From: Flavobacterium sp. ASW18X
GTDB taxonomy: Bacteria > Bacteroidota > Bacteroidia > Flavobacteriales > Flavobacteriaceae
Reading direction: 5' to 3'
DNA length: 64,000 bases
Assembly (NCBI RefSeq): GCF_005144745.1
Contig: NZ_SWKK01000008.1
Coordinates: 124,001 to 188,000 of the forward strand
Positions 35,691 through 49,100 of this stretch are shown here, one piece after another. Position 1 is the stretch's first letter; every line of letters begins with the position of its first letter. Position numbers and translations under genes: made by a program. Under the pieces are notes generated by a model. That model worked only from the letters and a program-made list of their open reading frames with translations, did no database searches and was not told the DNA's origin.

Positions 35691-37991
35691 ATGCTAAATG
35701 ACCTAAAAACATATTACACCCAAATATTACCTACACTTATGAAAACAAAAATGAATCAAGGTTTAGGTGCCTTACTTCTATTGTGGTTGCTAGGATTAGC
35801 CACTGCAACAGGACAGACACTTAACAAACCAACACCAGCAGCCAATCCAAATTTAGGATCAACTACTCCCTGGACATCCGCCTGTGGCTCAGAAAACTTT
35901 AACGAGTATTATGTAGAATTTACTTGGGGACCACCTTTAGTGGCTTCTACCAATGAGTTTATTTTAGAACTATCTAATGCTAATGGCAGCTTTGCCAACC
36001 CTATAGAATTAGATAGGGTAAGCGATAAAAACACAGAATTCGACTTTCTATTTTCTTTTAATCTACCTACCGACACAAGAGGTGATGGGTACAAATTTAG
36101 AGTCCGTTCTACCAATCCAGAAAAAATAAGTGAGGTATCTGATGCCTTTTCCATGTATTATATAGACTATAACAGTCCTATTTTAATTAGTAAAGACGGC
36201 AATGGTACCATACCTCCAAGCGGAACTATAGATGTTTGTACAGGTGCGCAAGTTACCTTAGCCGCCCATAATGTCCCAAATGCTGACAATTATATCTACA
36301 GTTGGTACAGAAGTGGTACCAAGTTATCCAGTACAGGTCCAAGTATTACGGTTTCTGAGTCTGGATTATATTTTGTAGAAATGGATTATGGCGCTAATTG
36401 CTCAGGATCTGCTAACACCATATCAAACAGCATAGAAGTAAATATTAATGCACCACAAGGTATAGCCATTAATACCCCTACTAAAACTACCTTATGTAGT
36501 GATGATACCATAACATTACAGGCAAATAATACGGGCAATGGATATACCTACACCTGGTATAAAGATGGCTCTATAGTACAGCCTGCTGCCGTTGAAGGAG
36601 CAACTTTAAGCGTATCTGGCAGTGCTGCTGGTTTTGAAGGTGACTACCAAGTAGAAGTAGAAGGCGATGGAATTTGTTTAGAGCGTTCTGCTGCCGTTAC
36701 TATACAAAGTGCAGGCTCTTTTGCAGTAAACCTAGACAACCCTACTAACGTGATTTTACTGCCTAGTACAACCGAAACCTTATCCGTAACTACAGATGCT
36801 AGCACACCAACGTATCAATGGTACAAAAACGGTACTGCCATTAGTGGTGCCACGAATGCGACTATTACCGTTAGTGAAGTTGGGGATTATCATGTAACCG
36901 TAACAGAAACAGGAGGTAGCTGTACTTCCGTAACTAAAACATCAGAAACTACAACTGTTGTTTTCCCACAAGATTTTGCTATTACCATAGATTATCTAAA
37001 TACCTATGAAGCCTGTATCAGTACTTCTGTAGAATTAACAGTTGCAAGCATAACTGCTACAGATGCTAATGGTAACCAAATTGATGTTACCGACAACCTG
37101 AAAAATGAATTTACCTATCAGTGGAAAAAAGATAACACTACAGTAGATGGTGCTAGTGGTGCAACCTTATCTCTAGTTGATGCCTCAGAAAACGGTACCT
37201 ATAGTCTTACAGCTACTCTAGATACTTTTACTGTAAATACTATAGAATTACCCGTAGTACTTAATTCGGGTGAAAATATTGCTATTTCTAGTGATGGAAA
37301 TGTGTTGTGTGATGGCGTAATCATCACAATAAGTACAGACTACGATTTAACAGGTAAAACCTACGAGTGGTATCTAAACAATACCAAACTAGACATAACT
37401 ACTGCAAGTATCACAGCCACAGAAGTTGGTAATTATCAATTGCGTGTTAATACCAATGGCTGTCCTATTATTTCTAATGAAGTTGTTATTACTGCTTTTG
37501 ATGAAAGTATAGTACAACTGGATACTAATAGTAATTTAGTTTTTCCAGAAGGGGAATCCAAAGTTGTTAATGCTTCTGGCGCAGATTCTTACGCATGGTT
37601 TGATGAGGCTAATAACAATATAAGTACAAGTTCTTCTATTACATTAAGTGAAGAAGGCACCTACGTATTAATAGCCTCTAGTGGTAACTGCCAGATTAGT
37701 AGAACTGTAACTGTATCTTATAGAGATAATTTTGACATCCCAAATGTGGTAACAGCAAACGGTGATGGTGCTAATGACCTATGGGTCATCCCAAATACCT
37801 ACTCTAGACAAGCAAATGTTACCGTAACTATATATAATGAAAATGGTGAAGAAGTACTAAACCAGAGAGATTACCAAAATAACTGGCCATCTTCTTCATT
37901 ACAATTCAGTAAAAAGAATCAGCTTTTCTATTACAAAATACAGGAAGGCAACAAAACCCTACGACAAGGCACCATAACGGTGATCCGATAA
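35691..37991 (+). CDS. SprC-like secreted protein with Ig-like domains and type-B (gliding) sorting domain
   Basis: A 766-residue secreted protein. The hydrophobic signal segment is GLGALLLLWLLGLATATGQ. I keep the ATG at 35691 because an A-rich leader precedes it, and the ATG at 35739 (MKTKMNQG) is the alternative. The body is a chain of Ig/PKD-like beta domains with repeated 'W-Y-x-x-G … T-x-x-x-G-x-Y' patterns (YSWYRSGTKLSS, YTWYKDGSIVQ, YQWYKNGTAISG, YEWYLNNTKLD). The C-terminal 85 residues (IPNVVTANGDGANDLWVIPN onward) match the gliding-motility-associated/type-B T9SS sorting domain. It is the first gene of the adhesin operon. In Flavobacterium johnsoniae the corresponding place is held by sprC. 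The equivalence is by order and domain type. Confidence 0.85.
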   Translation: MLNDLKTYYTQILPTLMKTKMNQGLGALLLLWLLGLATATGQTLNKPTPAANPNLGSTTPWTSACGSENFNEYYVEFTWGPPLVASTNEFILELSNANGSFANPIELDRVSDKNTEFDFLFSFNLPTDTRGDGYKFRVRSTNPEKISEVSDAFSMYYIDYNSPILISKDGNGTIPPSGTIDVCTGAQVTLAAHNVPNADNYIYSWYRSGTKLSSTGPSITVSESGLYFVEMDYGANCSGSANTISNSIEVNINAPQGIAINTPTKTTLCSDDTITLQANNTGNGYTYTWYKDGSIVQPAAVEGATLSVSGSAAGFEGDYQVEVEGDGICLERSAAVTIQSAGSFAVNLDNPTNVILLPSTTETLSVTTDASTPTYQWYKNGTAISGATNATITVSEVGDYHVTVTETGGSCTSVTKTSETTTVVFPQDFAITIDYLNTYEACISTSVELTVASITATDANGNQIDVTDNLKNEFTYQWKKDNTTVDGASGATLSLVDASENGTYSLTATLDTFTVNTIELPVVLNSGENIAISSDGNVLCDGVIITISTDYDLTGKTYEWYLNNTKLDITTASITATEVGNYQLRVNTNGCPIISNEVVITAFDESIVQLDTNSNLVFPEGESKVVNASGADSYAWFDEANNNISTSSSITLSEEGTYVLIASSGNCQISRTVTVSYRDNFDIPNVVTANGDGANDLWVIPNTYSRQANVTVTIYNENGEEVLNQRDYQNNWPSSSLQFSKKNQLFYYKIQEGNKTLRQGTITVIR

Positions 37992-38003
37992 CCCAACAAA
38001 CCC

Positions 38004-40169
38004 ATGAACAAGCTTACCAAACTATTTCTAACCCTTATAATGTGTTTACTTCTAGTGCCTACCCAAGCACAAGAAGAAGACCCATTTGTTGCCTACGATT
38101 TGCCTACCCAAAACTTAGTTAAGTTCAATAGGTATTTGTTAAATCCTACTTTTTCTACCGTAAGAGAAAACAAATCGTATATCAACTTATTCCACAGAAA
38201 CCAATCAGTATCTTTTGATGATAACGCTCAGACGTACTTTTTAAGTTACAGTGGTAGAATAGGGGATAGAAGTGGGGTTGGTGTAAGTTTATACAACCAA
38301 ACAGAAGGTGTAATTGACAACTATGGCTTATTAGCAAACTATGCTTACGGTGTAAAACTTAGTGAAAAAAGTAATTTAACTTTTGGTGCTAACTTTTCAT
38401 ATTATAAAAGTGGCATCAATCAAAATAGAGCATCTACTTTAGATCCGGACGACCCATTATTGCGTGGTTCCAATGATATTTCCTTAATAACCGTTCAACC
38501 TGGTTTTAACCTATCTTACGGTCAGTTTGATGTAGGTGTTGTTGCTAACAATTTGTTTGAGTATAATTTAAAAACAAGCGAAGACCTAACAGATTTTGCT
38601 TCTAAAACTTTTACAGGTCATTTACAATATACCCATGAGTTTAAAAAAAGTAGCGGTTTATTAGAATCCGGTCGTTTAATGCCTTTGGCACGGGTACAAT
38701 CCCTAGCCGGTGAAGACATTAATCTTGGAGGTAGTTTAATTTTAGATTTACCAAAAATAGGTTGGTTACAAGCGGGTTATGACGATTATTATGGTGCAGC
38801 AGCCGGTGTTGGTTTTAACTTAAACAAAAGAATATCTATAGGTTATACCGTAGAAAAAGGTTTAAGCAACAACTTAGAAAACTTTGGTGTAAATCATGAA
38901 ATTTCTCTAGCCTACAGTTTTACACCAACCTTAACAGAAGATAGAGTTCTTTTAGAAAAAGACAATGAAGATTTAGTAAGTAATGATGAAGAAGAAACTC
39001 CTATTGAAGAATTAACAGTTTCTGAAAAAGACATCATGATTGCGGAACTGCAACAAAAGCTTGCTGAAAACGATGCCATTTTAGACGAATTACTTTTTAG
39101 ACAAGATTCCATAGAATCTACTAGACAACAAGATTTAGAAAGACGTTTTGCCATGGTAATGAAAATGGTAAAGAGAGAAACTCAAGGCAGTAGACCAGAT
39201 ATTGAACAACGTGCTCAAGCCATATATTTAGCCAATGCAGACCAGACCAATATTGGTACTTCTACAAGAGAAAACCCAATAAATTATAGTGATACACAAG
39301 GTACTAGCGATGCTTATGCTACAAACGCTACTACCACCGTTCCAGCTTCCGATTACGGAAATGCTACTAATATGGAAGAAGTAACAACTACTGCACCTAC
39401 CTATAAGAAGCCAATTCGCTTAGCAGATATTAGTGGTACTTCTACTACGGCAGCTATTGTAGAAGCCAAAGAAGAGCGAGCTGCTACCTTAAAGGACAAA
39501 ACAAAATATACCAAACGTTACAAGAATTTTAAAACATTTGAAATTCCAGATGTAGAAAGCGGTTCTTATGTAATTGCAAATGTTTATAAGGGTACCAAAT
39601 ACATGACTGAGTTCATGGACCAATTGCAAAATCAAGGTATAGAAACGGACTATTTTACCAATCCAAGAAATGGTATGAACTATGTGTACATCAAAGGTAT
39701 CAACACTAAAGGAGATGCCATAGCTGCACATAAATCTAACCTTAACGGTACTTATAGTGGTAACACTTGGGTAATGACTGTTAAAAATGATTATACCGAA
39801 GGCGCATACGTAGATAACATCCCCAAGTCTTCTACTTATGATGATAACCTATTGCAACAAAATGTACAAGAAGAAAAACAAAACGGTGTAGCTTATAATA
39901 CCTTACACATAGACGGTTTGCGTTCTGGTTATTACATTGTCGCTAACGTCTTTGCAAACCCAAGAAATGCCACACGTTTTATAAAGCAATTAAATGACCA
40001 AGGTCTTAATGCCAGTTATTTTATTAACCCAGAAAATAACTATCGCTATGTGTATTTAAAAGCACATAACGAGTGGACGGATGCCCTTGTTTCCTATTAT
40101 TCTAACATCAATAATGCGTACATAGATCCCATGTGGATTATGCGTGTAAAATCTAACCGTAGCGCTTAA
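38004..40169 (+). CDS. PorP/SprF-family outer-membrane protein fused to two SPOR-like repeats (SprD-like)
   Basis: A 721-residue protein. A signal peptide (FLTLIMCLLLVPTQAQ) is followed by a PorP/SprF-type beta-barrel (about 25-305) with LNPTFSTVRENKSYINLFHR, SGRIGDRSGVGVSLYNQTEG and the SLAYSF barrel end. Next come an acidic coiled coil (about 310-395, IAELQQKLAENDAILDELLF) and a Thr/Ala-rich linker. Two similar repeats follow at about 508-595 and 631-718 (SGSYVIANVYKGTKYMTEFM and SGYYIVANVFANPRNATRFI). Each looks like a SPOR domain, a fold that binds denuded peptidoglycan glycans. It lies 12 bases after the SprC-like gene and five before the adhesin gene. Position and fusion suggest that it links the adhesin machinery to the cell wall. 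This is an inference. Confidence 0.85.
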   Translation: MNKLTKLFLTLIMCLLLVPTQAQEEDPFVAYDLPTQNLVKFNRYLLNPTFSTVRENKSYINLFHRNQSVSFDDNAQTYFLSYSGRIGDRSGVGVSLYNQTEGVIDNYGLLANYAYGVKLSEKSNLTFGANFSYYKSGINQNRASTLDPDDPLLRGSNDISLITVQPGFNLSYGQFDVGVVANNLFEYNLKTSEDLTDFASKTFTGHLQYTHEFKKSSGLLESGRLMPLARVQSLAGEDINLGGSLILDLPKIGWLQAGYDDYYGAAAGVGFNLNKRISIGYTVEKGLSNNLENFGVNHEISLAYSFTPTLTEDRVLLEKDNEDLVSNDEEETPIEELTVSEKDIMIAELQQKLAENDAILDELLFRQDSIESTRQQDLERRFAMVMKMVKRETQGSRPDIEQRAQAIYLANADQTNIGTSTRENPINYSDTQGTSDAYATNATTTVPASDYGNATNMEEVTTTAPTYKKPIRLADISGTSTTAAIVEAKEERAATLKDKTKYTKRYKNFKTFEIPDVESGSYVIANVYKGTKYMTEFMDQLQNQGIETDYFTNPRNGMNYVYIKGINTKGDAIAAHKSNLNGTYSGNTWVMTVKNDYTEGAYVDNIPKSSTYDDNLLQQNVQEEKQNGVAYNTLHIDGLRSGYYIVANVFANPRNATRFIKQLNDQGLNASYFINPENNYRYVYLKAHNEWTDALVSYYSNINNAYIDPMWIMRVKSNRSA

Positions 40170-40174
40170 CAAAC

Positions 40175-43100
40175 ATGAGTAACAGTTACCCCAAGACTTA
40201 CTTACTTATCCTCTTTTTCCTTGCCTTTTCCATGCAAGGAATATTTGGTCAGGTTAAAAACAACTTTGATCCTAGATACAACAATAGCCTAAGAGGTGAT
40301 TTAACCCTTATAGGTAACAACATTGTAAACCGGGATGGTGGTACTTCTACTACAGAACCAGAAGATCCTTATAATGATATTGGTAATCCAAGATGGTTTT
40401 GGACTGGTTCTCAATGGGTTATTCTAAGCTCAGAATACAACGATCAACTAAATATGCAATATATTGATGTTGATAATGATACCTCTACGTTTAGCTCTAG
40501 TAGTGCTACATTATCGGTACCAGATGTTGGTTGTTCCTTAATAAGATATGCGGGTTTATATTGGTCCGCAGTGTATGTAAATAATGATCGCTCTGGGATA
40601 AATCAGGTAAAATTAAAAACACCTGGATCCTCAACCTATATAGATATTACTGCTACAGAAGTTTTATTTGATGGTGATGGCGACGTGGACTTTGGCTATT
40701 ATAGTCCTTACGCCAGCTATGCAGATATTACCAGTATCGTAGCTGGTTTGGCAGACCCCAACGGAGAATACACCGTGGCCAATATATTAGCAAGTAATGG
40801 CAGCGATATAAGTGGTGGTGTATCTGGGGGTTGGACCATGGTAGTTGTTTATGAAAACCCTAATTATCCTGGAAAATACATAACAACATTTGATGGTTAT
40901 GCCGGCATTAAAACTGGAGAAACTGTAGATATTCCATTCAATGGATTTACTACATTACCAAATCCTTTTCCTGTTAATGCCAGATTAGGTATAAGTACAT
41001 TAGAGGGTGATAATAGAATAGAGGGAGATGGATTATCCTTTAGTGCCAATATGAACGCAGGGTTTACACCATTAGGTAATACAGCTAACCCTACCAATAA
41101 TTTCTTTAATAGTAATATTACAGATGAAGGCCTACTTGTAAACAGCAGAAATCCTAATAGTATCAATACTTTGGGTTGGGATATAGATTTATTCACCATC
41201 CCAAATCCTTTAAATGGTGTTATTCCTAATGATGAAACAGGGGCAGTTTTAAGAGCAAGTTCTTCCCAAGACAAGTACGATATTTTCTTTGGTTCTTTTG
41301 ATGTAGAAATTATAGAACCCAATATTGTCTTAACAAAGACGGTAGAAGACATTGGCGGTAACGATATTACAGGGCAAGGCGTTAATTTAGGTCAATACCT
41401 AGATTACGTATTAACCTTTGAAAACACGGGTAATGATGATGCCATTAACTACCAAATAAGAGATGTATTACCTATTAACGTTACTTTTTTGCCAGATGAA
41501 TTAGACTTGCCTGCTGGCGTAACCTATACCTATAATTCAGCCACAAGAGAAGTAGTATTTTCAATTCCAGATAATTTAGTTGCCGAGAATGATCCGCCTG
41601 CTTCAATAAGAATGGGTGTAAGAGTAGCAGAAAGTTGTTTTGATTTTATTGATGCTTGTACGGACTTAATTCAAAACTTAGCCTATTCCACGTATAGAGG
41701 GTTTTACAATGACAATGTTATTACTGATGATCCTTCCGTTACAGATTTTGATAACTGCGGCTATGTAACCCCAGGTGCCACTAACTTTTTATTAGACGAT
41801 TTAGAGAATTGTGATTTCTCCCGTACAGTCCTTTTGTGTGGGGAAGACGTACTACTAGATGCAGGTGATAACTTTGATAATTATGTTTGGTATAGAGATA
41901 ACAATCAAGATGGTTTGGTTGATGCCGGAGATACTGTAATCACTGATGACGACGAAGATAACGACCCTTCTACTATAGTCGTAGATGATATTGGAATCTA
42001 TATTGTAGATAAGCAAGTAGCAGACCCCTGTAAAGGCTTTGAAGAAATCATCACAGTAGAACGTTTTGGTCAAACTCAAACCAATCCTATAATAGATTTA
42101 ATTAATGACACCAGTAATACAGTAGATGGTACAATCCTAGTCTGCCCTAACGATGGTAGAGAATTACCAGAAATCTTCTTGTGCGGTCTTAATGATACTG
42201 AGCTTATTCAAATAAACATACCAGATGCCTTGAGTATAGAATGGGAACAGCTTGTGGAAGGTTCTTGTTCTGCAGCGGCTACAAACTGTGCTAACACTAA
42301 CAATTCTTGTTCTTGGACCCAGGTAGGTAGTGGTTTTAATTATACAGCCTCAGATGCAGGTGAGTATAAACTGTCTATAAATTATGAAGATGGTTGTTCT
42401 AGCATCTTCTACTTTAATGTGTATAAAAATCCATTAAATCCACAGGTAGAGACTAGGGATTTAATGTGCGGTGTAGACGGACAAATTAGAGTAGTTAACA
42501 TGCCTGCCGATTATGAATTTCAATTGGTAAATGATGCAACAGATGCAATTGTAGTACCTTATTCTGATAACAACGGACCAGAATTTACAATTGACCAAAA
42601 TGGAGCCTACCGTGTAGAAATGAGACAAGTAGGTGTTACTGGCGGTTGTGAATTTGTGGTAGATAATATTGGTATTAGAGAAAGGAATGTTCAGCTTACA
42701 ACCACCATTACCAATACCAGTTGTAATGGTTTAGGTGCTATCGGGGTTTCTCTTTTAGATGCAGATGTACAATACTATTACAGCTTAATTCAGAACGGAA
42801 CCGAAGTAGACAGTTTTGGCCCTTCTAACGATAACAATTATACTTTTGAAAATAAGGCTGCAGGAGATTATACGGTACGTGTAACTACAGACGCAGGATG
42901 TGATTTAACTCAAGACGTTACAATTTTGGATGAATCTGATCTAGAATTGGAAGCAGTAATCTCACAGCACATTTCTTGTAGGGAAGGAAATATTCAGATG
43001 AACTCTACTGGTGGGCAAACACCACATACGTATGCTATATACGAATTTGTAGATGAAAGTGGTACAACAGTAACTTCATACAATGACCCTACTGAAATTC

Positions 43101-46100
43101 CTAATAGTGAATTTCAAACTAGTGTTATTTTTGATATATTAATTCCTGGAACCTATACCTTTGCGGTTATTGACAGAAATAACTGTTTTGCCATATCTAA
43201 TCCAGTTACTATTGTCTTAGTACCGTCCGTGGAATATACCACCAGTTCTCAAGACGAAAGTTGTTTTGGAGCCAATGATGGTAGTATAAATTTAAATTTA
43301 ACTTCCTCTAACGGCTATACGGTAACCTTTAATCTCTTAGATGCAGATGATAACCAAATCGCAACTAATGGATCTGGCCAGTTTAATAACTTAGCTCAAG
43401 GAGATTACACTGTTGTGGTTAATCAGCGCAAAGGAAACACTAATTGTGATTTCTTAGAACCTTTTACCATCGGTGGCCCTACAAGTGCTGTTATTGGTGA
43501 TATAGCTTTGATTCAAGATTACACTTGTTTACAAAATGGAATTATAGAAGCACAAAATGTTACGGGTGGAGCAGCACCATATGCATTTAGTATTGACGGG
43601 GTTAACTTTGTTAATGGAGTAGGGGCAGAACGTTTTAGCAACCTAACCGATGGTACTTACAGAATTACCATTAGAGATGCTAATGATTGTACGTTTGTTA
43701 CAGACCCTATTACCTTATTGCCACTTAATCCGCCTACCAATTTAGATTTTACGGCTAGTGCAGTTACCTGCCCAGACAATACATCTAATGTTACTGCAAC
43801 AGTAACGGCGGGTACAGCTCCTTTTGTTTTTGAAATTATTGCGCCTTCTTTGGTTACTCCTGCTTCTGCTTCTGGGTCTACCGCAACTTTTAATAACTTA
43901 AGCCCAGATACCTATAACTTTAGAGTTACGGACAGTAAAGGTTGTGTATATACGGAAACCTTTACCATTGCTCCAATCACTCCAATAAATGTAGTTGGTC
44001 AATTAGTAAGTAATATAAGTTGTTTAAATGCAACAGATGGTGAAGCAAGATTTACCGTTAATGGTTTTAGCACTAATTACAATTATACCATTACAGGACC
44101 ACAATCTTTTAGTGGTACTAATGAAACGAACACCACTATAGACCTAACCAGTCTAGCAGCAGGTACATATGATATAGCTATAACTGACAATGCTACCAAT
44201 TGTACCGATACGGCATCGGTAACTGTGGAAGCACCAACAGCCCAATTAGCTATTTCTATCGTAGAAACACAACCCACCTGTACCACTGATGGTAGCGTAG
44301 CTATTACAGCAACTGGAGGTTGGGGTAGCTATACCTACACTTTAACAAATCCGGATACCACTGTATTTGGTACCAATACTACCGGCTCTTTCAACGGATT
44401 AACACAAACAGGACAATACACAGTTCAAGTGGAAGATGCAAACGGTTGTGAAGTTCCTGGTAATTTTACTTTAAATGCAGCTATAGCTCCCGTTTTGGAA
44501 CTAGTTCCTAACGATTTTTGTTATGACAATGCAACAGGTTTAACCTTAACCGCAAATGTAACCAGTGGTGGCGATGGTAATTTTGAATACAGCATTAACG
44601 GAGGTGATTTTTCTAGCACCAATAGTTTTATAAATCTTTCTGCTGGTACATATACCGTTACTGTACAAGACGGAAATTCTTGTACTGATACAGAAACAAT
44701 TACAATAAACCCACAACTATCGGTAACAGCCATGGCAAGCAATATCATTGCTTGTGCAACTTCTACTACGGTAGATATCACAGCTGCCGGTGGAGATGGT
44801 AATTATGTTTACGCAGTTGTTTTAACAGGTACAACTCCCGCTGCTACAGATTTCTCAACGACGAATCCAGCAACAGTTAACGCTGCAGGAACTTATGATG
44901 TTTATGTAAGGGATAATTCAGGAAACACAGATTTTTGTGAAGCAGTAGATACGATAGTAATAAATCAAGACCCTGCTCTTAATTTATCCATCTCAAATAC
45001 GGCTATATTGTGTAGCGGTGATGCTTCATCAACACTTACGGTAACTATTACAGGCGGTGAGGGACCGTACACCTATAGTATTGATAATGGTACAACCTAT
45101 CAACCAGAAAACACATTTGAAAACCTTGCTGCAGGTAGTTACCATGTTAGAGTTAGAGATGCTAATTCGTGTGAAATAGACCAGATTTATGCCATTTCTG
45201 AACCGTTACCTTTAAGCGCTTCTGCGGCAGTAGCACAACTTGCAGAGTGTAACCCTAGTGGTGCAGAAATAAGAATTACAAACGTAATTGGAGGTACAGC
45301 TCCCTATACCTATAGTTTTGATGGTGGTACCACGTATGGTGCAAGTTCTATAGAAAATCTTTTACCAGGAGACCATACTTTATTTGTAAGAGATGCAAAT
45401 AATTGTACTTACCCCATGACAGTTACCGTACAGCCAGAACCAACCCCACCTAATGCTACGGCTACAGTAGATTATGAGTGTGATGGAGAAGGTATAATAA
45501 CTGTTACACCAGACAGTGCAGATTTTGACTACACCTATTTAATAGATGGTACCCCAAATACGCCAGATACTTCCAATATTTTTAATAACGTACCTACTGG
45601 TAATCATACAATAACAGTAAATTATACCAGTAATATTGCACCAACACCAAGTATACTATTGACTGAAAACTTTGGTACGGGTGCCAATACCCCAATTAGT
45701 GAAATTGACCCAGCTTATTGTTATGAACCTCAAGATGGTTCTACAAGTTTATGTGGGTTTGGAACAGATACGCATATCCAAGATGGTGAGTATTCTGTTA
45801 CCAACTTAATTGTAAATCCATACGGTACTTGGAGATCTCCTAGTGATCATTCTGGACTAGCCAATGGCAGGTTCCTTGCAATTAACGTAGGTGGTGTAGC
45901 CGGGGTAGGTGGTATTGTATATCAAAAAACTGGTGTTGAGGTAATACCAAATCAAGATATCGAAATATCATTATGGGCATTTAACCTATTAAGAACAGGC
46001 TCAACTGGCGGAGATCCTTCTATAGAAATTCAATTGGTAGATGGTAGTGGTACCATTATTGCCAGTACTACAACAGGTAATATTCCTAAAAACAATAATG

Positions 46101-49100
46101 CTAATGATTGGCAGAACTATACGGTTAATTTAAATCCTGGTGCCAATGCCAATTTAGATATCGTAATAAGAACTAACTCGGCAGTTACACAGGGTAACGA
46201 TATTGCTATAGATGACATACAAGCATTACAATATCCAGAGGCATGTCCATCTAGTATTACCCTAGATGTTCTAGTAGAAGAAGGTAATGAACTAGCTGCT
46301 AGTATTACCAATTTTACCAACATCAGCTGTAATACCGGTAGTGATGGTGCAATTACCTTTCAAGTAGAAAACTTTGATACTACAAATGGTTACGAATACC
46401 AAGTAAACGGTGGTGGTTACATAACCTCAACTAATGCCAGTGTAACCTTACCAAACTTAACAGCAAACACCTATGTTATTGATGTTAGGGATATCAATGA
46501 TAATAGCTGTGCTATACAACTTACACAAGTTTTAACGGAGCCAACCGTAGTGGAAGTAACGGCTACTTTAGATGCACAAGTTACCTGTACAACTGGGGCA
46601 ACCATAACGGCAAATGCTACTGGAGGCACTCCCAATTATACATACCAATTAGAAGATAATTTAGGTACACCAATAACCAACTTCGATTTTGCTACCAATG
46701 GTACCAATACCGTTTTTGCAGATTTGGCAGCTGGTACCTATATAGTACGTGCAAGAGATACCAATGGTTGTGAAGATATAATTGATTCTCCCATAATAGT
46801 AAATGCACCTGCAGTGTTAACATTTACTACAACTGCCACTGCTTGTTATAGTGGTGCTAATGATGGACAAGTAGTTGTTAACGTAACTGCTGGTAATGGC
46901 GACTACTTATTTAGTTTGAATGGTGGACCCTTTATAGCGCCTGTACCATCAACATTAACAACATATACTTTTGATAATTTAGGTCCAGGTACGTATACGG
47001 TAGATGTTATTGACGCATCTGGTTGTACCGCACCGCAACAAAGTGTAACTATTACGGAACAATTGGTGGCAAATGCTGTACTAGACCAAGATTTAACTTG
47101 TTTGGTTGATGCTCAAGTAACCATAAATGCCAGAGGTGGTTCTGGTACTTATTCGTACGAATGGTCTAATGATGGAGGAACTACGTATAATACAACTGGA
47201 TTTACTGGGAATGTTTTTACAACCAATGTAGCCGGTACGTATCAATTTCAAGTAACGGATACTACCAGCCCAACAGCTTGTAGCGTGGTTACCAATACTG
47301 TGACCATTACACCTGCTGTGCAACCCGTAATAAGCTCTGTAACGCCAACTCACATTTTATGTCATGGAGAAAGTACTGGTGCTTTAGATGTGGTTATTGA
47401 TACTTCTGTAGGAGTGCCTCCTTATGTTATAAATGTAGTTGAAACTGGTTCTGGTACTATCTACAATACACAAACTACCGGATTACCGGCAGGGGATTAC
47501 CAAGTAACTATAACAGATGACAAAGGTTGTGTGTCTAATCCTTTCTTGGTAACCATTAATCAACCAGATGTTATAAACTATACTACCACAGACGTTCCAA
47601 TCACATGTAACGCATCTGGTGGAACAGACTCAGGTTCTATTACCGTTTCTGGAACCACTGGTGGTACAGCGGAATACACCTATATACTAAGTGCTAATAA
47701 TGGTATTGCGCCACAAACGTATACCACATCTCCAGGAAACATTGATTACACCTTTACCATTTTAGATTTTGGTATCTATACAGTAGATGTGGTAGATGCC
47801 AATGGTTGTGCGGCTTTTAGTACTGAAGTTATTGCTTCTCCTCCAAACGATTTGGATATAGATGTAACTACAACAACAGCCAACTGTACTTCTGGGGGTA
47901 CCGCAATAATTACCGTTAGTGCAGCGGTAGGTAGTGGAGATTATACATTCGGAGTATTGGAAACCTATTCACCTCCTTATTCAACCTCCTACCAAGCTCC
48001 TGACACACCTGGAGGTAATACCGCAACTATTACGGGTTTAATACCTGGGGTTACTTATACATTTGTGGTATATGATAATACCACCATGTGTTATTATTTT
48101 GAGGAGGCAGACGCTCCTATAGACACACCTTCTAGTATGACAGTTACTTCGCAAACCGAAAGTAATGTTACTTGTACAGGTAATGCAGATGGTAGTGTTT
48201 CTTTTGAGTTTACTGGTTTTGACGCTGGTGCAACAGATGTTAGGTACGAGATTTTCAACAGGCAATCTAACCTTACTACTGGTCAATTTGCACAAGTTCC
48301 CGTGAATGCACCAACAACGGTAACAGTTTCTGATTTTGGTGCTTTAGCTCCTGGTGAATATTATGTATTGTTAACCGAAATTGGGGGTCCAAACAATGGT
48401 TGTACCGTTTCTGGAGATTTGTTCTCTATACGGGAATCTGCCAATCCGTTAGATTTAGACGTAGCTTCACCAACAAACGATAATTGTAATCTTAATGCGG
48501 GTGTTATAACTGCCACAGGAAGGTTTGGAACCGCTCCTTACGAATATCAATATTTGCCTGATACCGCAGCAGCTCCTTTAGCCACAGATGCTGGCTGGAC
48601 TACCAATACTAGTGCTAATGTAGAAGCAGGAGATTATATCGTTTATGTAAAAGATGCTTATGATTGTATTCAGCAAGCACCAATTACCGTTTTAGAAGAT
48701 GTACGCCCAGAAATAACGCTTGCTATAGTAGATGAATGTGTTGCTGAAGGTAGTTTTGAGGTATTGGTAACCCTTGATAATCCAGCAGCTGCTAGTGCTC
48801 CTTTCCAAATAAGCATTAACGGTGGTGCTTACCAAAACTTTACATTCAATGCAAGTAATGAATATACGGTTACTGGTTTAAGTTCTGGTTTAACCCAATC
48901 TATTAATGTTAGGGATGTAAATGGTTGTGAGGATTCAGATACCATAGATATTTATCCTCCTTTACAATTTAATGCTCGTTTAACCACTGCTTTGGATTGT
49001 GAACCTGCACCTGCAAACAATGCAGAGATTACTATTGATGTATTAGCTGGTTCTGGTTCTTATGATTATGCAATTGATGGTCCTGGCACGGTAGACCAAG

